From the NCBI GenBank assembly GCA_050008715.1, contig JBEKMC010000095.1, positions 1 to 15,013 on the forward strand: a stretch of DNA of 15,013 bases. The letters run 5' to 3'. Both the position numbers and the translations under genes were made by a program. Below the pieces are notes generated by a model that searched no databases, was not told the DNA's origin, and was given only the letters and a program-made list of their open reading frames with translations. Source of the stretch: JAKACA01 sp050008715. GTDB taxonomy: Bacteria; Actinomycetota; Acidimicrobiia; Acidimicrobiales; Bog-793. The first letter of the stretch is position 1, and every line of letters starts with the position of its first letter. Positions 5,299-13,011 of this stretch are shown one piece after another.

Positions 5299-7332
5299 GT
5301 GAGTCGTCAACCCCAAGATCTGCGCCCTGGCGGTCAGGGACGCCCAGGTTCGGGATCTCCCGGGCCCGACCAGCCCTGGCGCTGGTTGATCGCCCTCGGT
5401 GCCATCGTCGTGCTCGTCCTGCTCGTCACGTCCGTCATGCACGGCAGCACCGCCAAGGCGATCAGCTACACCGACTTCGAAAACGATGTGAACAGCAACC
5501 ATGTGGTGTCGGTCAACTACAACAATACGAACGCCGCCATTACTGGACAGCTGCAAGGCGGCCAGGACTTCAGCACGACCGGCCCGGCGCCGAGCCTGAC
5601 GCCGGCCATCTCGGCGAAGCTGAGCACCGACGGTGTGAAGGTGACGTTCTCGACGCCGTCCACGAGCATCCTGCAGGATCTTCTCGTCTGGGTGCTGCCG
5701 GTCCTCCTGCTGGTCGGCTTCCTCGTTTACATGAGCCGGCGGGCGCAGGGACAGATGTCCGGCATCATGTCGATCGGTCGCTCGCGGGCCAAGGTGTACA
5801 CGACCGAGCGCCCCCGCACGACGTTCAACGACGTCGCCGGCTACGCCGGCGTCAAGCAGGAGATCTCCGAGGTCGTCGACTTCCTCAAGTCGTCGGCGCG
5901 CTTTCGCGACATCGGCGCTCGCGTGCCGAAGGGCGTCCTGCTCGTGGGTCCCCCGGGAACCGGCAAGACGCTGCTGGCGCGCGCCGTCGCCGGCGAGGCC
6001 GGCGTGCCCTTCTTGTCGGTGAGCGGTTCGGACTTCATGGAGATGTTCGTCGGTGTCGGCGCCAGCCGGGTCCGGGACCTCTTCCAGACGGCCCGCAAGC
6101 AGGCGCCGGCAATCATCTTCGTGGACGAGATCGACTCGATCGGCCGCAAGCGCGGCGCCGGGCTCGGTGGTGGCCACGACGAGCGTGAGCAGACGCTCAA
6201 CCAGATGCTGAACGAGATGGACGGTTTCGACCCGACTGAGGGCGTCGTCATCATGGCTGCCACGAACCGGCCCGACATCCTCGACCCGGCTCTGCTCCGG
6301 CCTGGCCGCTTCGACCGCCAGATCGTCGTGCCGCTTCCGGACCTCGACGAGCGCCTCCCGATCCTGCAGGTCCACTGCCGCGACAAGCGCATCAGCGACG
6401 ACGTCGATCTGTCGATCGTCGCCCGCGGAACGCCAGGGATGAGCGGTGCCGAGCTCGCCAACCTCGTCAACGAGGCGGCGCTGCACGCGGTGCGGCGCGG
6501 CAGTCAGTGGATCCAGATGCGGGACTTCGACGCCGCCCGAGACCGCGTCCTCATGGGAATGCCTCGCGAGTCGATGGCGCTTTCGCCTGACGAGAAGGAG
6601 CGCGTCGCCTACCACGAGGGCGGTCACGCCGTTCTCGCTTACGTGCTGCCGCATGCCGACCCGCTCCTCAAGGTCAGCATCATCCCGACGGGCATGGCGC
6701 TCGGCGTCACCCAGCAGTTGCCGGCTGAGGAGCGCCACATCTACCCCCGTGAGTACATCGAGGACTCGCTCGCCGTACGCATGGGCGGGCGCGTGGCCGA
6801 GAAGCTCGTCTACGACGGGCTCTCGACCGGCGCCAGCGACGACCTCCAGCGCAACACCGAGCTCGCCCGCAAGATGGTGCGCGAGTGGGGCATGTCCGAC
6901 CGGATCGGCCCAATGGCGTGGGGTTCGCAGGGGACGGTGTTTCTCGGCGAGGACCTCATGCACACCCGGGATTACTCAGAGGACACGAGCCGCGTCGTCG
7001 ACGAGGAGATCGAGCGCATCCTCCGTGCCCAGGAGCTCCGGGCCGAGCACGTCCTGAGCGAGCACCGGGGTGGCCTCGACTCCGTCGCCAGCGCCCTCCT
7101 CGAGCACGAGACGATCGACGGGCGGGAGATCGCCCGCCTCGTCGACGAGGCCTACGGCCGACCCGTGCACGAGCTGCCACCCGGTGAAGACGAACCCGAC
7201 TCGGCGCGCTTTGCCACCTCGCTCGTCGGAGGTGGCGAGCCGTCGCCGCTCGGGTTGGCGCCGGCGGGACCTCCGGGTTCGAGTGGCCTGTCCGTCGACG
7301 GTCCCCGAGTCGCCCCGGACTGGACGGACTGA
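5299..7332 (+). CDS. ftsH: ATP-dependent zinc metalloprotease FtsH
   Basis: A membrane-anchored AAA+ protease that degrades unassembled membrane proteins and regulators. With the GTG at 5299 the protein is 677 residues, a normal FtsH length. In order it shows transmembrane helix 1 (about 28-48), a short extracytoplasmic domain, helix 2 (about 124-146), the AAA domain with Walker A GPPGTGKT (217-224), the FVGVGASRVRD pore-loop region, Walker B IIFVDEID (272-279) and the second region of homology ATNRPDILDP through RPGRFDRQ (321-341). The zinc site HEGGH (439-443) and the third ligand in GASDDLQ (about 514-515) follow. HEGGH instead of HEAGH still fits HExxH. The tail after 625 is Pro/Gly-rich and poorly conserved. 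The open frame runs back to 4876, but that part is antisense to the CPBP gene and unlike FtsH, so I rejected it. It is the only large plus-strand gene here. Confidence 0.96.
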   Translation: MSRQPQDLRPGGQGRPGSGSPGPDQPWRWLIALGAIVVLVLLVTSVMHGSTAKAISYTDFENDVNSNHVVSVNYNNTNAAITGQLQGGQDFSTTGPAPSLTPAISAKLSTDGVKVTFSTPSTSILQDLLVWVLPVLLLVGFLVYMSRRAQGQMSGIMSIGRSRAKVYTTERPRTTFNDVAGYAGVKQEISEVVDFLKSSARFRDIGARVPKGVLLVGPPGTGKTLLARAVAGEAGVPFLSVSGSDFMEMFVGVGASRVRDLFQTARKQAPAIIFVDEIDSIGRKRGAGLGGGHDEREQTLNQMLNEMDGFDPTEGVVIMAATNRPDILDPALLRPGRFDRQIVVPLPDLDERLPILQVHCRDKRISDDVDLSIVARGTPGMSGAELANLVNEAALHAVRRGSQWIQMRDFDAARDRVLMGMPRESMALSPDEKERVAYHEGGHAVLAYVLPHADPLLKVSIIPTGMALGVTQQLPAEERHIYPREYIEDSLAVRMGGRVAEKLVYDGLSTGASDDLQRNTELARKMVREWGMSDRIGPMAWGSQGTVFLGEDLMHTRDYSEDTSRVVDEEIERILRAQELRAEHVLSEHRGGLDSVASALLEHETIDGREIARLVDEAYGRPVHELPPGEDEPDSARFATSLVGGGEPSPLGLAPAGPPGSSGLSVDGPRVAPDWTD

Positions 7333-7429
7333 GGCTGGTCCCCACTCCCCTCGTACCGTGAACCCGAAGTGACCGGCGAGGGGGGCGGTCGTCCGGCGCA
7401 CGAGGTTCGACGGCGAGCAGAAGCCTCAG
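7329..7429. terminator. Possible terminator structure between convergent ftsH and DUF5719 genes
   Basis: An 8-bp inverted repeat, CTGAGGCT (7329-7336, including the ftsH TGA) and AGCCTCAG (7422-7429), encloses a second stem, CCCCTCG (7347-7353) with CGAGGGG (7377-7383). The inner stem is extendable by two pairs to 7345/7385. There is no U tract. A terminator is expected here, since ftsH (plus) and the 7460-9112 gene (minus) converge, but the assignment is tentative. Confidence 0.4.
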
Positions 7430-7459
7430 CCGACGTCGACCCGCCCATCGCTGCATGGT

Positions 7460-9112
7460 TCAGGGCAGGACGGGAATACCTGCCACGGGCGCAGGCGAGA
7501 ACGGTATGGGGGCAGTTGGAGTGCCCACGGCGTAGAAACCCTGCTCGACCTCCACCTCCGAACCGGCGCTGAGCTCGAAGCCGGCGAACGAGCCGCCCGT
7601 GCTCGAGATCCGCACGACGACGAACCGCGTGCTGCCGGCCGCGACGGTCACCTGCGTGAGCGGCGAGAGGCCGGCGCCGGAGGCACTCATCTGCGATACG
7701 GCGACTCGCACTGCGGATGTCCCCGGGTTGGAGATGACGAGGCCGCCGGCGAGAGCGGTGGAGCCTGACGGGAGGGGTGTCTCCGTCACGGCCGGCACGA
7801 GCCATGCACTGGCGGGGTTCGCTGTAGCTGCCATGACCCCCACCGTGTCGGCGTGAGCGCCCACTCGGGCGACGGCGACCCGCGCAACGACGACTCCGAC
7901 TCCTTCTGCCGTCCGCACAACGATCGGACCCTCGACGGGCGGTGGGGCCTTCCGCCTCGGCGAGCCTGAAGACCCAGGCACCGGTAGGGGGAGCAGGATC
8001 TCGCGCACTCCGCCCGGCGGCACGACGGCGGAGATCTCCGACAACGGATAGCCGGCTACAGGAACAGAGATCGTGACGCTCGCCGGCCGCGAACCCGGAT
8101 CGAACACGCGCACGCGGACGGTTCGGTCCGGTTGGCCGATGCCGGGTGACATCACCCACGAGCTCTCGGGCGTTGCCACACCGAGCAGCAGAGCCTGGCC
8201 GCTCACCGACGTAGTGGCCGTGGTGTCCGCCTCGAAGGTCTCCCAGGCTCCGAGGACGAGGCGGCCCGTCGAGGCCGTCTCGGACACGGCGATCGTCGAC
8301 TGCTGCACGACCGATGTCCCGAGGTCGACCGCCTGCAGCGAGTACGCCTTGATGATGAGGCCCTGCAGCGCTGGTGGCGAGACCTCACCAGACCCGGTCG
8401 ACACCTGCACGGCGGCCACGGCCTGGGTGGCGGTCGGATTGAAGAGCGAGACGACCACGTCGGAGCGTCCCGACGTCGAGCCGGCGGCGATGTACGAGTT
8501 GCTCGTCGTCCCGGTGGCGCACGGCGACTGGCGCGGTGCCTCCGGCACGGCGGATCGGGCTCCTCGCGGACGACTTCGGGCGCTGGCCGAGGGCGCCATG
8601 GCGACGGACTCGAAGACGGCGACGGAGCCGGCGGTGGCGAGGACGCTGGCCGCGTCGTCCTGCGGAGGACCCGTCGTGTGCAGCCCGACGGTTCGTTGCG
8701 AGTGCGGCGCCACAAAAAGCTGTTCCGTCCAGGACGGAAGCGCTGATCCACCTCGGCCTTTGCCGGCCACACCGTCAACGTCGATCTCGACGTCGGCCCT
8801 CCGGCTTCCCGGATTCGCGACGATGACGGACGAACGGAAGCGGGAAGAGCCTGCGGGCAGCGGACCTGGGCATTGCCATTCGACCGACGCGGACGAGGTC
8901 AGGCTGACGGCGGGCAGCTGTCCTGTCGGGAGCGCGACCGGGGGCGCGGGCACTCGCCGATGCACTGTGCTTCCGACCACGAGCGTGCCGGCCAGCACGA
9001 GCGCCACGACCACGACGGCCCGCAGGCGAAGTCGTGCCTCGGCACGCTCGGCTGCCCGCCGCCGGGAGATCGGACGGTCCGGGACGTTGCCGGGGGCGCG
9101 GCGGTCCGTCAT
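7460..9112 (-). CDS. DUF5719-like membrane-anchored extracytoplasmic protein
   Basis: A 550-residue protein with a basic N-terminus (RRRAAERAEARLRLR), one hydrophobic segment at about 31-50 (signal anchor or uncleaved signal), then a long Ser/Thr/Val/Gly-rich extracytoplasmic region. The region looks like repeated beta-sandwich stretches, for example VVSLFNPTATQAVAAVQV and GLVISNPGTSAVRVAVSQ. Only two cysteines stand out, in WQCPGP (Cys81) and SPCATG (Cys198), and could form a disulfide. Actinobacterial genomes commonly place a DUF5719 protein of this kind directly after a large family-2 glycosyltransferase, which is the main reason for the name; I recognise no enzyme motif. The ATG overlaps the glycosyltransferase stop in ATGA, so translation is coupled. 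A role in envelope glycan assembly or surface structure is inferred only from position. Confidence 0.75.
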   Translation of the reverse strand: MTDRRAPGNVPDRPISRRRAAERAEARLRLRAVVVVALVLAGTLVVGSTVHRRVPAPPVALPTGQLPAVSLTSSASVEWQCPGPLPAGSSRFRSSVIVANPGSRRADVEIDVDGVAGKGRGGSALPSWTEQLFVAPHSQRTVGLHTTGPPQDDAASVLATAGSVAVFESVAMAPSASARSRPRGARSAVPEAPRQSPCATGTTSNSYIAAGSTSGRSDVVVSLFNPTATQAVAAVQVSTGSGEVSPPALQGLIIKAYSLQAVDLGTSVVQQSTIAVSETASTGRLVLGAWETFEADTTATTSVSGQALLLGVATPESSWVMSPGIGQPDRTVRVRVFDPGSRPASVTISVPVAGYPLSEISAVVPPGGVREILLPLPVPGSSGSPRRKAPPPVEGPIVVRTAEGVGVVVARVAVARVGAHADTVGVMAATANPASAWLVPAVTETPLPSGSTALAGGLVISNPGTSAVRVAVSQMSASGAGLSPLTQVTVAAGSTRFVVVRISSTGGSFAGFELSAGSEVEVEQGFYAVGTPTAPIPFSPAPVAGIPVLP

Positions 9113-12100
9113 CTTGGAGAGCCCTCGGTGGTGGCGGGTATCGCCACGGTAACGGGTGGCGAACCATCCGCCTCGGCGGCGCCACCGGCGGAGGACCCAT
9201 CGATACCGCCGGCCGCCGGCGTCGTCGGGGCGCCGGACACGGGCTCAGCGCCCTCGCCAGCCGCCCCGTGGTCGCCGGGCGCCGCCTCCTCGCCGTCCGG
9301 CGACCCCTCGCCAGCCGGGTGCCCCCTCACCCGGCGCCGCGGAGCCCGGCGGCGCACGATGCCTTCGACGACGCACACGAGCAGCACCAGCACGGCGGCG
9401 CCCACGCCGGCGGCTCTCAGCGTCTTGGCGGAGCTCAGGCCCGCTCGCGCGAGGGTGCCCGCCCCGTCCGACGGTAGCCAGGCGGCGTTCTCCCAGACGA
9501 GGACACCGTCTTCGCTCGGCAACTGCCGAAGGTCGGTTTGGGCCTCCAACGCCCGCACGAGCGCCAACGACGGAGGAGTCGGAGCTGGCGTCTGCACGCC
9601 GATCAGCGCCGGCTCGGCGGCCGTGGGCACGACGACGAACTGGATTCCCGCCGGCGTCAAGAGGGCACCGAGCCGAAGCGTCCTGCCGGCCATCGCAGCG
9701 TCCACGTCGCCGACGACTGCGCTCGCCGGCCCCGGGTTCGCCGTGGGCCACAGCGTGGTCATCGAAGCCAGCCCGGTCCTCGTGACGAAAGCGGCCGTAC
9801 CGTAACCGGTCTGGAACGCCGAGCCCGGCAATGCTCGTGGGTCTCCCATCCACAGCACGCGGGCCCCGGGGGGAGACAGGGTGGTGAACTCGGAGGCGGT
9901 TTCCTCGAAGCCGATGCCGGGAAGGTCGCCACGGCCCCCGAAGACGACGCCGAGCACGGGGAGGAGCCCCACCGCGAAACAACCGACGGCGAGGAGGCCG
10001 GTGATCTGACGCCAGCCGAAACTATGCCGCTTCAAGTCGACCTCGAACGCTGCCGCCCCGATGCCACAGCAGGCGGCGACGGCCACCGCCGCCGGTGCCA
10101 CGAGCACCTCTGCCCGGGTGCCGCCGGCGCCGAGCCATCCCTCGCTCGCCACCCATGCGAGGGCGACCGAGCCCACGGCGCAGAACCACCAGCGCGTGGC
10201 CCAGGCAAGACGCGGGCCCCGAGCCCACAAGAATGCGAAACCCGACAGGGCGACCAACCCGAACGCTCCCCACCAGGCGCCGACAGGACCTGTGTGACCG
10301 CGCAGCAGGTTCGTAGGGCTCAGTCCGGCGCCCGCCGGCCCGACGCCGCCCAGGAGCAGACTCCAGTGGGCACCGCTCTGGAGCCAGGTCAGGGACCACG
10401 GCAGGCAACCCGCGAAGGCGATGACAAGGCCGCCCAACCCGACGACAGCACTGCGGAGTAGTCGGCGAGCGCCGCCGACGGCGATTGAGGCCACGAGCGT
10501 TCCCACGACCAGGACGCCGACGTCGAGCACGACCGGCGGTGCCAGGGCTGCCATCACCGCCAACAACAGGCCGAGAGGGGCGATGTCGGCGGCGAGGTCT
10601 CGGAGACCCCAACCACGGGCAGCTCCGTGGGCAGGCACAAAGGGGCGCAGCCCGCTCGCCCGTGCAAGACGCCCGAGCACGAAGGGCAGACCGGCGAGCG
10701 CAACGGCGAGCTCGACGTCGCCACGGGCGAGCCCGTTCCAGACGAGCGGGGACCCGGCGAAGGCAACCGCCGAGACGACCCGGGCGCGAGCGGAGCCGAA
10801 GTCACGCACCAACCTCGCGGTCCCGATCGTTCCCACCACGAGCCCGCTGACAAACGTGAGCTTGAGGGCGAGCGCCGAGCTGTTGCCGAGAATCGTGCCG
10901 GCGATGCCGATCACGCCGTATGCCGGCGGTGCGATCTGGGTGGGACGCCAGCCGATGTCGCTCCGGCCGCCCAGCCACTGACCGAGGAGGTGGAGGGCGC
11001 TCGGCCCGGGGACGAGGTCGCCGATGACCGGGAGCTGGCCGAACAGGATGTCCCGGATGCCGAGGAGCATCAGCAGGCCGAGTACCACGGCCGCGACCAA
11101 CTGCCCGACAGGCATCTCGCCCTGCTGGGCTCGCACGAGCCAGGCCGTTATCTTGTCCGCCTCGAGGAGTCGTTCGCTCCGGCCGCCGCGCCGGTCCGAC
11201 GTACGCCCAGATCCCTCTCGTCGACCGCCCCCTGCCCGCGAGACGGGCACATCGTCACGGCGTCTCGGCTCCGTCGCGAGGCGGTGTGGGCGACTGCGCG
11301 AAGCCATGCGTTTGGTGACGGTGCGATCGCTCACCTGCCGTACCTGCATGAGTTGACGGCGATCCTCCGCCATGGAAGCCCGATGAGCCAGGTTCCATCT
11401 CCAGGCGGAACGGGCCGCCCTCGCCGAGGTACGGCGATCCGTGAGGGGAGCCGTGAGAGAGTCCAGCAACGTCAGCATGAGCAGCTGGAGCACGTTCAGC
11501 CAGCGCCGGACCAGCCGGTAGTTCTTGAGGACGGCCCGCAGCTCGTTGCGTCGCCGGATGAGGAGCTCGTCCGCAAAGGGCCGCGTCTCGGCCGCCATCG
11601 AGCGCCGGTGGCGAACGACTGCTCGCGGCGACGTGACGACGCGGGCGCCCGCCAGCTGCACCCGCCAGCACAGGTCCACGTCCTCGCCGTAAGCGCCCAT
11701 CTCCCTGTCGAAACCTCCGACCGCTGCGAACAGGTCGACGCGGGCGAGCAGGCAAGCTCCCGGCACGGCGAAGACCTCGCGCGACTCGTCGTGCTGCGAC
11801 TGGTCGAGCTCCCCCTCCTGTATGCGAGGCACGGGAGTGCCGAACTTGCTGACGCCGAGGCCGATCTCGAGGAGATGGTCGGGCGCGTCCCAGTCGACGA
11901 GCTTCGGCCCGACGATGCCGGCGTTCGCACGAAACGCCTCCTCCACCATGGCGCGTACCGCGCCCGGCGCGAGGGCGACGTCGTCGTGACAGAAGAGGTA
12001 GAAGCTGGCGCCCTCGATTCCGACGAGCACGTCGTTGGCGGCGGCGCCGAACTCGCCGGCAGCCGGGCGGCGACGCACGAACGCGCTCGGGATGACCCGA

Positions 12101-12264
12101 GCGACTCGATTGGTCACGCCGTCGGTTGTCCCGGTATCGATGACGAGGACGTCAAGGCTGGGATAGTCCTGTCGCTCGAGCGACTCGAGGCACGACTCCA
12201 GCCAGGCGTCCGCCTCTTCCGTGACAACGACGGCTACGACCGGCGGTGCGTACTCCTCCGGCAT
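9109..12264 (-). CDS. Large family-2 glycosyltransferase with polytopic membrane C-terminus
   Basis: The product is 1051 residues from ATG 12264. The N-terminal third is a GT-A fold family-2 glycosyltransferase: the opening strand PPVVAVVVTEEADAWLESCL, SLERQDYPSLDVLVIDTGTTD (nucleotide-binding side), the metal-binding FCHDDVAL (His93-Asp94-Asp95), and the acceptor-side YGEDVDLCWRV (Glu194-Asp195). It resembles WbbL-type rhamnosyl/mannosyl transferases. A basic linker (about 300-380) leads to about eleven hydrophobic helices, then a Gly/Glu/Pro/Ala-rich low-complexity tail. The protein should act at the cytoplasmic membrane on a lipid-linked glycan. The open frame continues upstream to 12441, but those 59 residues show no family similarity, lack a ribosome binding site and cross the divergent promoter, so I placed the start at MPEEYAPP. 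TAGCCT 10 bases before the ATG may be a -10 box. It is coupled to the DUF5719-like gene by a 4-base overlap. Confidence 0.9.
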   Translation of the reverse strand: MPEEYAPPVVAVVVTEEADAWLESCLESLERQDYPSLDVLVIDTGTTDGVTNRVARVIPSAFVRRRPAAGEFGAAANDVLVGIEGASFYLFCHDDVALAPGAVRAMVEEAFRANAGIVGPKLVDWDAPDHLLEIGLGVSKFGTPVPRIQEGELDQSQHDESREVFAVPGACLLARVDLFAAVGGFDREMGAYGEDVDLCWRVQLAGARVVTSPRAVVRHRRSMAAETRPFADELLIRRRNELRAVLKNYRLVRRWLNVLQLLMLTLLDSLTAPLTDRRTSARAARSAWRWNLAHRASMAEDRRQLMQVRQVSDRTVTKRMASRSRPHRLATEPRRRDDVPVSRAGGGRREGSGRTSDRRGGRSERLLEADKITAWLVRAQQGEMPVGQLVAAVVLGLLMLLGIRDILFGQLPVIGDLVPGPSALHLLGQWLGGRSDIGWRPTQIAPPAYGVIGIAGTILGNSSALALKLTFVSGLVVGTIGTARLVRDFGSARARVVSAVAFAGSPLVWNGLARGDVELAVALAGLPFVLGRLARASGLRPFVPAHGAARGWGLRDLAADIAPLGLLLAVMAALAPPVVLDVGVLVVGTLVASIAVGGARRLLRSAVVGLGGLVIAFAGCLPWSLTWLQSGAHWSLLLGGVGPAGAGLSPTNLLRGHTGPVGAWWGAFGLVALSGFAFLWARGPRLAWATRWWFCAVGSVALAWVASEGWLGAGGTRAEVLVAPAAVAVAACCGIGAAAFEVDLKRHSFGWRQITGLLAVGCFAVGLLPVLGVVFGGRGDLPGIGFEETASEFTTLSPPGARVLWMGDPRALPGSAFQTGYGTAAFVTRTGLASMTTLWPTANPGPASAVVGDVDAAMAGRTLRLGALLTPAGIQFVVVPTAAEPALIGVQTPAPTPPSLALVRALEAQTDLRQLPSEDGVLVWENAAWLPSDGAGTLARAGLSSAKTLRAAGVGAAVLVLLVCVVEGIVRRRAPRRRVRGHPAGEGSPDGEEAAPGDHGAAGEGAEPVSGAPTTPAAGGIDGSSAGGAAEADGSPPVTVAIPATTEGSPR

Positions 12265-12295
12265 CAGGTTGGTCAGGCTAGTCGGCCGAAAGTGC

Positions 12296-12324
12296 TTGCA
12301 ACTGTTAGCGTTTAGTGCTACAGT
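12296..12324 (+). promoter_or_regulatory. Sigma70-type promoter for the small helical protein, with an overlapping dyad
   Basis: TTGCAA at 12296-12301 and TACAGT at 12319-12324 are separated by exactly 17 bases, a strong -35/-10 match to the primary sigma consensus. Transcription would begin near 12331, about 97 bases before the start codon. The spacer and -10 contain an imperfect inverted repeat, ACTGTTAGC (12301-12309) against GCTACAGT (12317-12324), with one bulged T, that could be a repressor operator. TTGCAA is self-complementary and could also serve as a -35 for the divergent glycosyltransferase gene, though spacing to its TAGCCT is only 15. Confidence 0.6.
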
Positions 12325-12330
12325 AGTTCG

Positions 12331-12427
12331 CAGACGGAGGAGCGGCTCCCCAGCCAGGGGGGACGTGCCTCTCGAGCCGCCAGCAAGGCGTCGGCTCGGC
12401 CCGACGCCGAAGAGAAAGAGAGATGCC
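12331..12427 (+). promoter_or_regulatory. Structured 5' leader with mutually exclusive hairpins
   Basis: The predicted leader of the 12428-12838 gene contains a stem CCCC/GGGG at 12346-12362, then two competing stems: CGAGCCG (12373-12379) with CGGCTCG (12392-12398), and GGCGTCGG (12387-12394) with CCGACGCC (12401-12408, 6-base loop). They share 12392-12394 and cannot form together. The second ends just before the purine-rich ribosome binding region (about 12410-12422). No known riboswitch family was recognised. Confidence 0.4.
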
Positions 12428-12838
12428 ATGCCCGGTATCAAGACCGACCTTCACAAGACGAGGACCGACGTCAGCAAGACGGCGAACGACCTGACGAAGG
12501 TTGCTCAGGACGCCGCCTACGTGGCGATCGGCCTCGGCGTCCTCGGCTTCCAGAAGGCGCAGGTGCGCCGCCGCGAGCTGCAGACCCAACTCGAGTCCTT
12601 GCAGGAGCAGCTCGGCCACGCTTCCAAGCGGGGCCAGGCTCCCATCGCCGACCTCCGCAAGGAGATCGCCAAGGCGATGAAGGAATTCGACAAGACGATC
12701 AGCCAGTTGATCGAGCGTTTCGACGCCACGGTCGAGCCGGTCTCCGAGCGCCTGCCGGCTGGCGCCCAAGCCGCCATCCACCAGGCACGTGAAGCCCGCG
12801 ACCACCTGCGCGGCTACCTGACGTCGCTCGCGGCCTGA
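12428..12838 (+). CDS. Small, mostly alpha-helical coiled-coil protein of unknown function
   Basis: A 136-residue protein without recognised enzymatic motifs. It starts with a Lys/Thr/Asp-rich segment (KTDLHKTRTDVSKTANDLTK), followed by a short hydrophobic stretch at about 28-41 (DAAYVAIGLGVLGF). A charged heptad-like helix runs 43-103 (RRRELQTQLESLQEQL and KEIAKAMKEFDKTISQLIERF), and the C-terminus is Ala/Arg-rich. The layout recalls phasin-like or HbhA-like amphipathic helical proteins, but similarity is too weak to name it. The hydrophobic stretch could associate with membrane or lipid. ATG 12428 was chosen because of the purine-rich AAGAGAAAGAGAG just upstream and the promoter at 12296-12324; the frame extension to 12221 lies within the divergent gene. 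It ends before a strong hairpin terminator, so it is probably monocistronic. Confidence 0.8.
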   Translation: MPGIKTDLHKTRTDVSKTANDLTKVAQDAAYVAIGLGVLGFQKAQVRRRELQTQLESLQEQLGHASKRGQAPIADLRKEIAKAMKEFDKTISQLIERFDATVEPVSERLPAGAQAAIHQAREARDHLRGYLTSLAA

Positions 12839-12947
12839 TCTTCACCCGGTCGGCATTCGCCGGCTGAGGGGTGCTTCGTCCGACGGTTCGCAACGCGCGA
12901 TCCGGTGGCTCCCTCTTCGCCAGGATCGCCGCGCCGCCGGTACGAAA

Positions 12948-12990
12948 CGAGGCCCGCCTTCTCCATCCCCCTCGGAGGAGGCGGGCCTCG
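12948..12990. terminator. Bidirectional hairpin terminator
   Basis: A 12-bp perfect stem, CGAGGCCCGCCT (12948-12959) with AGGCGGGCCTCG (12979-12990), extends inward through one G-U pair and four more pairs to a 9-base loop (12965-12973). It lies between the convergent 12428-12838 and 13012-13824 genes and should stop both transcripts. No long U tract follows, as is common in high-GC actinobacteria. The rest of 12839-13011 shows no gene. Confidence 0.85.
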
Positions 12991-13011
12991 AACGCGTCCC
13001 GCCCCGAGCCT

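Noticed and set aside
5245..6963. Minus-strand open frame of 572 codons
   Set aside because: Antisense of ftsH; the plus strand carries Walker A/B and HExxH motifs.
10627..12315. Plus-strand open frame of 562 codons
   Set aside because: Antisense of the GT2 gene, Arg/Glu/Asp/Gly-rich with no recognisable domain.
12265..12441. N-terminal extension of the GT2 gene to 12441
   Set aside because: The extra 59 residues cross the divergent promoter and leader and lack similarity; the GT-A fold begins right after ATG 12264.
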